Origin: UBA10364 sp049611965
Lineage (GTDB): Bacteria; Bacteroidota; Bacteroidia; Flavobacteriales; Schleiferiaceae
Length of the DNA stretch: 43,869 bases
Assembly: GCA_049611965.1 (NCBI GenBank)
Contig: JBMZBC010000015.1
Location: forward strand, 1 to 43,869
Reading direction: 5' to 3'
Part shown: positions 40,199 through 43,869 of the stretch, one piece after another
Position numbering within the stretch: position 1 is the stretch's first letter
Layout of the letters: each line of letters starts with the position of its first letter
Made by a program: the position numbers and the translations under genes
The notes under the pieces: model-generated
Seen by the model: the letters and a program-made list of their open reading frames with translations, nothing else
Told to the model about the DNA's origin: nothing
Database searches by the model: none

Positions 40199-41236
40199 TT
40201 GGCTTCATTCGAGCAGACCATATTTGTATTTGAGCAGAGGAAGTATTCTCTTGAAGAAATATTGGCCATAAAATCGGCTCCTGATTGGCTTCAGGCGATT
40301 CAAGATCAGCTTGTTGAATTTATTTCGACACGAAGGGAAATGGAGTTTTATACCAGTGGTAGTACTGGAACGCCAAAAATAATTGTCCATAAAAAAAAGG
40401 TTTTGAAGGCTTCTGCAGAAAGAACCTTAGACTTTTTTTCCTTGAAATCTGGGGATAGTGCCGCACTCATACTACCTGCTCAATTCATCGGGGGGAGTAT
40501 GATGCTTGTTAGGGCCCTCTTTGGTGGTTTAACCTTACACTTGTTGCCGCCCAAGCTCGTCGTAAAAGAAATTCCAAAAGTAGATTTTCTTCCCTGTACA
40601 CCTGCACAGTTTAAGGCAGCGATGCAAAATGCCGCGTTGCGTGATTTCACTGGAGCTATTCTTTTAGGAGGTGCACCCGTCGGAGATATTAAGCCCATTA
40701 ACGGAATGGCTATTTACGTGGGCTACGGTATGACGGAAACCGCCTCACATGTTGCACTACGTACTTTATCCGAAAACGTGTATTCAGCAGTGGATGGTGT
40801 ACAGTTCACTTCAAATGAAGGCGCATTGGTCATTGACGCACCACATTTAGGCATTCAAAAATTGCAAACGAATGATTTAGTGCGTCTAATTGATGCTGAA
40901 TCTTTCGAGTTTGTCGGACGTATCGATGATGTGATTAACACCGGTGGACTCAAGATTCATCCAGCTGTCCTTGAATCGCATTTTAACTCCAACGGCTATG
41001 TTGTCTGTGTGTCTTCTACAGCAGATGAGGTCTATGGAGAAGCGGTTGTTATTGTTGTTGAAGGCGTCGTTTCTGAAAACAGCATGAAAGAGCTCTTGAT
41101 CGATGTGCCTCGAAGTCAACAACCGAAATTCATGCTCAGTGAAGAAAGACTACCACTATTGGAGAACGGAAAACTGGACCGCACTGCAGTCAGGCGACTT
41201 ATTCAAGAATCTCAACATCGCCTTTTCCCGCTCTAA
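40199..41236 (+). CDS. menE: o-Succinylbenzoate--CoA ligase
   Basis: MenE activates o-succinylbenzoate with ATP and CoA. The 345-residue protein is a short AMP-forming ligase with the nucleotide-binding P-loop YTSGSTGTPK at about residues 50-59, the motif GYGMTETASH near 178, the FVGRIDDVINTGGLKI hinge region near 237 and the C-terminal lysine in ENGKLDR near 322. The start is a TTG at 40199, which directly follows an in-frame TAA; there is no ATG before the P-loop. Starting there, the N-terminal part has the length expected for Bacteroidota MenE. The start codon is 31 bases from that of the divergent TonB receptor. The last 38 bases overlap the converging yciO-like gene. Confidence 0.92.
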   Translation: MASFEQTIFVFEQRKYSLEEILAIKSAPDWLQAIQDQLVEFISTRREMEFYTSGSTGTPKIIVHKKKVLKASAERTLDFFSLKSGDSAALILPAQFIGGSMMLVRALFGGLTLHLLPPKLVVKEIPKVDFLPCTPAQFKAAMQNAALRDFTGAILLGGAPVGDIKPINGMAIYVGYGMTETASHVALRTLSENVYSAVDGVQFTSNEGALVIDAPHLGIQKLQTNDLVRLIDAESFEFVGRIDDVINTGGLKIHPAVLESHFNSNGYVVCVSSTADEVYGEAVVIVVEGVVSENSMKELLIDVPRSQQPKFMLSEERLPLLENGKLDRTAVRRLIQESQHRLFPL

Positions 41237-41819
41237 TGAGAGTTGGGGATGGTGTGGTAAGATCTATGACAGTAGAAGGGGTATTGTCGCCCCAGCCGCC
41301 ATCAATTACGAAGTCAACTTTATCGGCATAGTTGGCAATGATTTCTTCGGGATCAGTAGGGTATTGAAGGACTTCATCGTCGTGGTGTAGCGAAGCTGAT
41401 GCTAAAGGGCGCCCTAAAGCCTCTGCTAGCGCTTTTACGATGCCGTTGCTCGGCAATCTAACCCCAATAGTTTTTCGTTTCTGTCCAAGTTTTCTTGCTA
41501 GGGTAATGTTCGATTCCAGCACGAGTGTATACGGACCGGGCAGACATTGCTTTATGAATTTAAAGGTAGCGCCTCCAACACTTTGAGTGTATTGAGATAC
41601 TTGGCTTAGATTGGTAAATAAGAAGGAGAACTCTGCCTCTTTTACTGATTCTTTTTTGATGTCAGCAAGCTTTTTTAATGCATTGACATTCATAAAATCA
41701 CCTACAACGGCATAAACACTATCGGTTGGAATAATGGCTATTTCACCTGCCTTAAGGCGTGCAACGCATTCCTGTATTTTCTTCTGGTCAATACTGTCCG
41801 GATAAAGTGTGTAGATCAT
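41199..41819 (-). CDS. YciO/Sua5/YrdC family protein
   Basis: This 206-residue protein belongs to the family that includes the tRNA threonylcarbamoyl-adenylate synthase TsaC/Sua5. The sequence, with IPTDSVYAVVGD, LPGPYTLVLE, RKTIGVRLPSN and TVIDLTTPSPTLIRAGKGDVE, is closer to the YciO subgroup. The KxR-type basic motif of TsaC is replaced by IKKESVKEAEF, so true TsaC activity is uncertain. It binds double-stranded RNA or nucleotides in the YrdC fold. The start is the ATG at 41819. Its 3' end overlaps the menE end by 38 bases on the opposite strand. Confidence 0.88.
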   Translation of the reverse strand: MIYTLYPDSIDQKKIQECVARLKAGEIAIIPTDSVYAVVGDFMNVNALKKLADIKKESVKEAEFSFLFTNLSQVSQYTQSVGGATFKFIKQCLPGPYTLVLESNITLARKLGQKRKTIGVRLPSNGIVKALAEALGRPLASASLHHDDEVLQYPTDPEEIIANYADKVDFVIDGGWGDNTPSTVIDLTTPSPTLIRAGKGDVEILE

Positions 41820-41840
41820 GCCTAAATCGGTTTAGTCGAA

Positions 41841-41871
41841 AATAAAAAAAGCCCCGCAATTGCAGGGCTTT
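41841..41871 (-). terminator. Intrinsic terminator after the transaldolase-like gene
   Basis: A stem AAAGCCC/GGGCTTT (41848-41854 with 41865-41871, extended by inner GC pairs) is followed on the minus strand by TTTTTTTATT. It lies between the transaldolase-like stop (41893) and the yciO-like start (41819), so the two minus-strand genes are separate units. Confidence 0.88.
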
Positions 41872-41892
41872 ACTTTTTCAATATCTGTTGGA

Positions 41893-42549
41893 TTAGCCGT
41901 TCGCTTTGGCGTGGTCAGCCAAAAACTTCGCAAGACCAATATCCGTCAATGGGTGTTTCAACAAAGCCTCGATAGCGCTTAGAGGACCTGTCATCACATC
42001 TGCACCAATTTGTGCACATTCGATGATGTGCATTGGGTGACGTACTGAGGCAGCCAAGATTTCTGTATCAAATCCGTAATTGTCAAAGATTACACGAATG
42101 CTCTCAATCAAACCTAGACCGTCAGTAGAAATATCATCCAAACGACCAATGAAAGGGCTCACATAAGTAGCTCCTGCTTTGGCCGCCAACAAGGCTTGAC
42201 CTGCCGAGAAGATCAATGTACAGTTTGTTTTAATTCCCTTGTCTGAGAAGTACTTCAATGCTTTCACACCGTCTTTCACCATTGGGATTTTAACTACAAT
42301 TTTTTCGTCCAAGGCAGCAAGGGCTTCACCTTCACGAACCATGCCTTCGAAATCTGTAGAGATAACTTCAGCACTTACATCACCGTCGACAATCTCGCAG
42401 ATTGCGCGGTAGTGAGCGAGTACGTTTTCTTCACCGCTTATACCTTCTTTAGCCATTAATGATGGGTTGGTGGTCACGCCGTCCAGAACGCCAAGATCTT
42501 GGGCTTCTTTAATCTGTGCAAGATTTGCTGTGTCAATGAAAAATTTCAT
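41893..42549 (-). CDS. Transaldolase-like protein / fructose-6-phosphate aldolase family
   Basis: The 218-residue protein is of the short TalC/MipB type. It begins with MKFFIDTANLAQIKEA and has GVTTNPSLMAKEG (residues ~24-36), the Schiff-base lysine in VVKIPMV (near 86), TNCTLIFSAGQALLAAKAGA and SPFIGRLDD. Such enzymes transfer a dihydroxyacetone unit between sugar phosphates in the pentose phosphate pathway, or cleave fructose-6-phosphate. The short family includes both activities and I cannot separate them by motif. The start is the ATG at 42549. It is transcribed away from the SRP RNA gene's end, with 68 bases between, and ends at a clear terminator. Confidence 0.92.
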   Translation of the reverse strand: MKFFIDTANLAQIKEAQDLGVLDGVTTNPSLMAKEGISGEENVLAHYRAICEIVDGDVSAEVISTDFEGMVREGEALAALDEKIVVKIPMVKDGVKALKYFSDKGIKTNCTLIFSAGQALLAAKAGATYVSPFIGRLDDISTDGLGLIESIRVIFDNYGFDTEILAASVRHPMHIIECAQIGADVMTGPLSAIEALLKHPLTDIGLAKFLADHAKANG

Positions 42550-42617
42550 GAGGAAAAATTGTGTGGTTAAATGTTGCTCAAAAGTACACTAAACTTCAAA
42601 AATAAGCGCATAAAAAA

Positions 42618-42716
42618 CGGGCAAGCTACTTACATCACACCGCTACGACCAATTACCCTTGCTGCGTTCCCGCCCTGGGGGATTCATCAGGAGCTGGTTG
42701 TGTAAGACTTGCCCGG
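42618..42716 (-). ncRNA. ffs: Signal recognition particle RNA (4.5S type)
   Basis: Read on the minus strand, the terminal stem CCGGGCAAG/CTTGCCCG encloses the conserved domain IV: CCAGGGCGGGAACGCAGCAAGG, here split as CCAGGGCGGGAA and CGCAGCAAGG, which matches the Ffh-binding symmetric and asymmetric loops (GGAA...GCAGC). Length is about 99 bases. A T-run (42617-42612) acts as terminator and a TAACTTTG box lies just upstream. The RNA targets membrane-protein ribosomes to FtsY via Ffh. Confidence 0.9.
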
Positions 42717-42718
42717 TG

Positions 42719-42750
42719 CAAAGTTAATGCGCCGAAGATGGAGAAAGCAA
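42719..42750 (-). promoter_or_regulatory. Bacteroidota-type promoter for SRP RNA
   Basis: On the minus strand, TAACTTTG (42726-42719) matches the -7 box fully and TTG (42750-42748) fits the -33 element with a 21-base spacer. Initiation would fall at about 42716-42712, the 5' end of the RNA. Confidence 0.6.
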
Positions 42751-42781
42751 TGAATTGACTAAAATTATTGGCCTGTTCGGT

Positions 42782-42789
42782 TATCTTTG
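42782..42789 (+). promoter_or_regulatory. Likely -7 promoter box for the DUF4199 gene
   Basis: TATCTTTG is a full match to TAnnTTTG, 26 bases before the ATG at 42816. A TTG at 42755-42757 is a possible -33 element with a long (24-base) spacer. Confidence 0.55.
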
Positions 42790-42815
42790 CGTGGAACACT
42801 CAAATTAAACGCCTT

Positions 42816-43343
42816 ATGAATGATGCCATGAAACAAATCGCAATTAAGTACGGGACCTATTTGGCCTTGCTGAATATCTCCTATATACTTTACGCGTATT
42901 TAGTTGATGCTTCGGTGTTTACCGCTACATGGCCAGGGATTGTATTGTTTTTCTTGGCAATTGGTTTCGGTATTTTTTCGGTGGGCAAATTCAAGCAGAG
43001 TAATGAAGGATATGCAACGTTTAAGGAAGCATTCTCTACTTATATCCTTACTGGAATAGTTGCAACATTAATTGGTACAGCATTTACCGTGTTGTTGTTT
43101 TCCATCATTGACCCTGAGTTTGCTGTGCAAACTATGGACTTAATTGTTGAAACGACCTATGAGAGATTTGAATCCTCAGGGATGAGCGACGAGCAAATAG
43201 AGCAGATCATTAGTCGTATTGAAGGCAGCAATGCGTTTGGCATAGCAGGTCAATTAAAGAGTGCTGCATTTTCAGTAATGTTTAATGCCATCATAGCGTT
43301 AATCGTGGGTGCAGCAATGAAAAAGAACAATCCAGCACTGTAA
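42816..43343 (+). CDS. DUF4199 family membrane protein
   Basis: The 175-residue protein has about four membrane helices (for example IVLFFLAIGFGIFSVGKF, TGIVATLIGTAFTVLLF and SVMFNAIIALIVGAA) and a soluble acidic segment between the last two. It resembles DUF4199 proteins, a Bacteroidota family of unknown function commonly encoded beside glycosyltransferase genes, as here. The ATG at 42816 is chosen because the earlier TTG at 42768 lies before the promoter box. The following glycosyltransferase gene starts 18 bases after its stop, suggesting an operon. Confidence 0.82.
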   Translation: MNDAMKQIAIKYGTYLALLNISYILYAYLVDASVFTATWPGIVLFFLAIGFGIFSVGKFKQSNEGYATFKEAFSTYILTGIVATLIGTAFTVLLFSIIDPEFAVQTMDLIVETTYERFESSGMSDEQIEQIISRIEGSNAFGIAGQLKSAAFSVMFNAIIALIVGAAMKKNNPAL

Positions 43344-43361
43344 TACTGGGAGCGAAGGAGC

Positions 43362-43869
43362 ATGAGTAAATTGGACTTAAGTATTGTAATTCCTTTATTC
43401 AATGAAGATGAAAGTCTTCCTGAATTGACCGATTGGATCGCCAAGGTGATGGAACGGGAAGGATATTCCTATGAAATCATTTTTGTCAACGACGGATCAA
43501 CGGATAATAGTTGGGCGGTTATAGAGGAATTACGTGGTAATAACGAAAACGTCAAAGCCATTTCCTTCCGTAAGAACCAAGGTAAGAGTGCCGGACTGAA
43601 TCAAGGCTTCAAGGCCGCTTCGGGAGATGTGGTTATCACGATGGATGCGGATTTACAGGACAGCCCTGAAGAAATTCCGGAACTGCGCCGAATGATTTTG
43701 GAGGATGGATACGACTTAGTCAGTGGTTGGAAGCAAAAGCGCTATGATCCACTTAGCAAGACCATTCCAACGAAACTCTTCAACGCCGCTACGAGAAGAA
43801 TTTCCAAGATTAAATTGAACGATTTCAATTGTGGACTCAAAGCATACAAGCTAGAAGTAGTGCACAATA
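43362..43869 (+). CDS. Family 2 glycosyltransferase (partial, runs off the window)
   Basis: From the ATG at 43362 an open frame continues to the right edge (169 codons). It begins MSKLDLSIVIPLFNEDESL and has the nucleotide-sugar-binding FVNDGSTDNS, then TMDADLQDSPEE with the DxD-type metal motif, and FNCGLKAYK, which is typical of dolichol-phosphate-mannose-synthase/ArnC/GtrB-like GT2 enzymes that load a sugar on a polyprenyl-phosphate carrier. The C-terminal membrane part, which would confirm this, is outside the window. A GGAG sequence precedes the start. Confidence 0.88.
   Translation, partial: MSKLDLSIVIPLFNEDESLPELTDWIAKVMEREGYSYEIIFVNDGSTDNSWAVIEELRGNNENVKAISFRKNQGKSAGLNQGFKAASGDVVITMDADLQDSPEEIPELRRMILEDGYDLVSGWKQKRYDPLSKTIPTKLFNAATRRISKIKLNDFNCGLKAYKLEVVHN

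Noticed and set aside
42618..42716. tRNA gene or plain terminator between the transaldolase-like gene and the DUF4199 gene
   Set aside because: There is no cloverleaf or anticodon arm; the conserved GGGAACGCAGCAAGG core identifies SRP RNA.
1..43869. CRISPR array, insertion sequence, prophage or genomic island
   Set aside because: No spaced short repeats, no transposase or integrase gene, no terminal repeats and no tRNA attachment site were seen; all blocks are ordinary core genes of the phylum.

Overview
The window looks like chromosomal core sequence from a member of the Bacteroidota, most likely a marine-type flavobacterium (Flavobacteriales, perhaps Cryomorphaceae/Schleiferiaceae-like; this placement is an inference from gene content and order). 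The signs are a type IX secretion sorting domain on a giant surface protein, a TonB-dependent receptor with a carboxypeptidase-like N-terminal domain, a menaquinone cluster, a Bacteroidota-style split MetH, repeated TAnnTTTG promoter boxes and few Shine-Dalgarno sequences. There is no insertion sequence, phage, CRISPR array, tRNA or rRNA gene. Genes are tightly packed and often overlap by a few bases.

Layout. 1-5900: tail of a possible Nudix/NrtR-like gene, then, on the minus strand, a periplasmic thioredoxin-like protein, a POT peptide transporter, a dipeptidyl peptidase IV (peptide breakdown and uptake side by side) and a ferredoxin/ferredoxin reductase pair. 6060-11897: a 1945-residue secreted multidomain protein. 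11972-18175: methionine/SAM cycle, with metK on the minus strand and metH (two overlapping genes) plus metF on the plus strand. The 343-base gap between metK and metH carries what looks like a SAM-II riboswitch facing metK and a clear SAM-I riboswitch facing metH. 18178-23526: a minus-strand group of a small conserved protein, a CCG Fe-S protein, a HAD-like protein, a membrane 2x[4Fe-4S] protein, an MlaD/MCE protein and a cell-wall amidase. 23587-29520: LptD-like outer-membrane protein, a glutamine amidotransferase (PabA/TrpG), RidA, dihydrolipoyl dehydrogenase and an orphan ABC ATPase. 29582-32738: thrS-infC-rpmI-rplT, in which infC has no ATG/GTG/TTG at its conserved N-terminus and probably starts at CTG. 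32850-41236: menaquinone genes (hotdog thioesterase, menF, menD, menA, menC, menE), with a TonB receptor gene placed antisense between menC and menE; menB is not in the window. 41199-43869: YciO-like protein, transaldolase-like protein, SRP RNA, a DUF4199 membrane protein and the start of a family-2 glycosyltransferase.

How they fit together. The methionine block forms a closed control loop: MetF makes methyl-THF, split MetH makes methionine, MetK makes SAM, and SAM would feed back through two different RNA sensors on the two divergent transcripts. The menaquinone genes are chained by 1-14 base overlaps, suggesting coupled translation, and would supply the quinone used by Fe-S electron carriers such as those at 18654-21271. 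The most noteworthy items are the divergent SAM-I/SAM-II pair with readable switching helices, the CTG start of infC, and the periodic architecture of the giant surface protein, in which four repeats of the same two-module unit each carry a different inserted domain.
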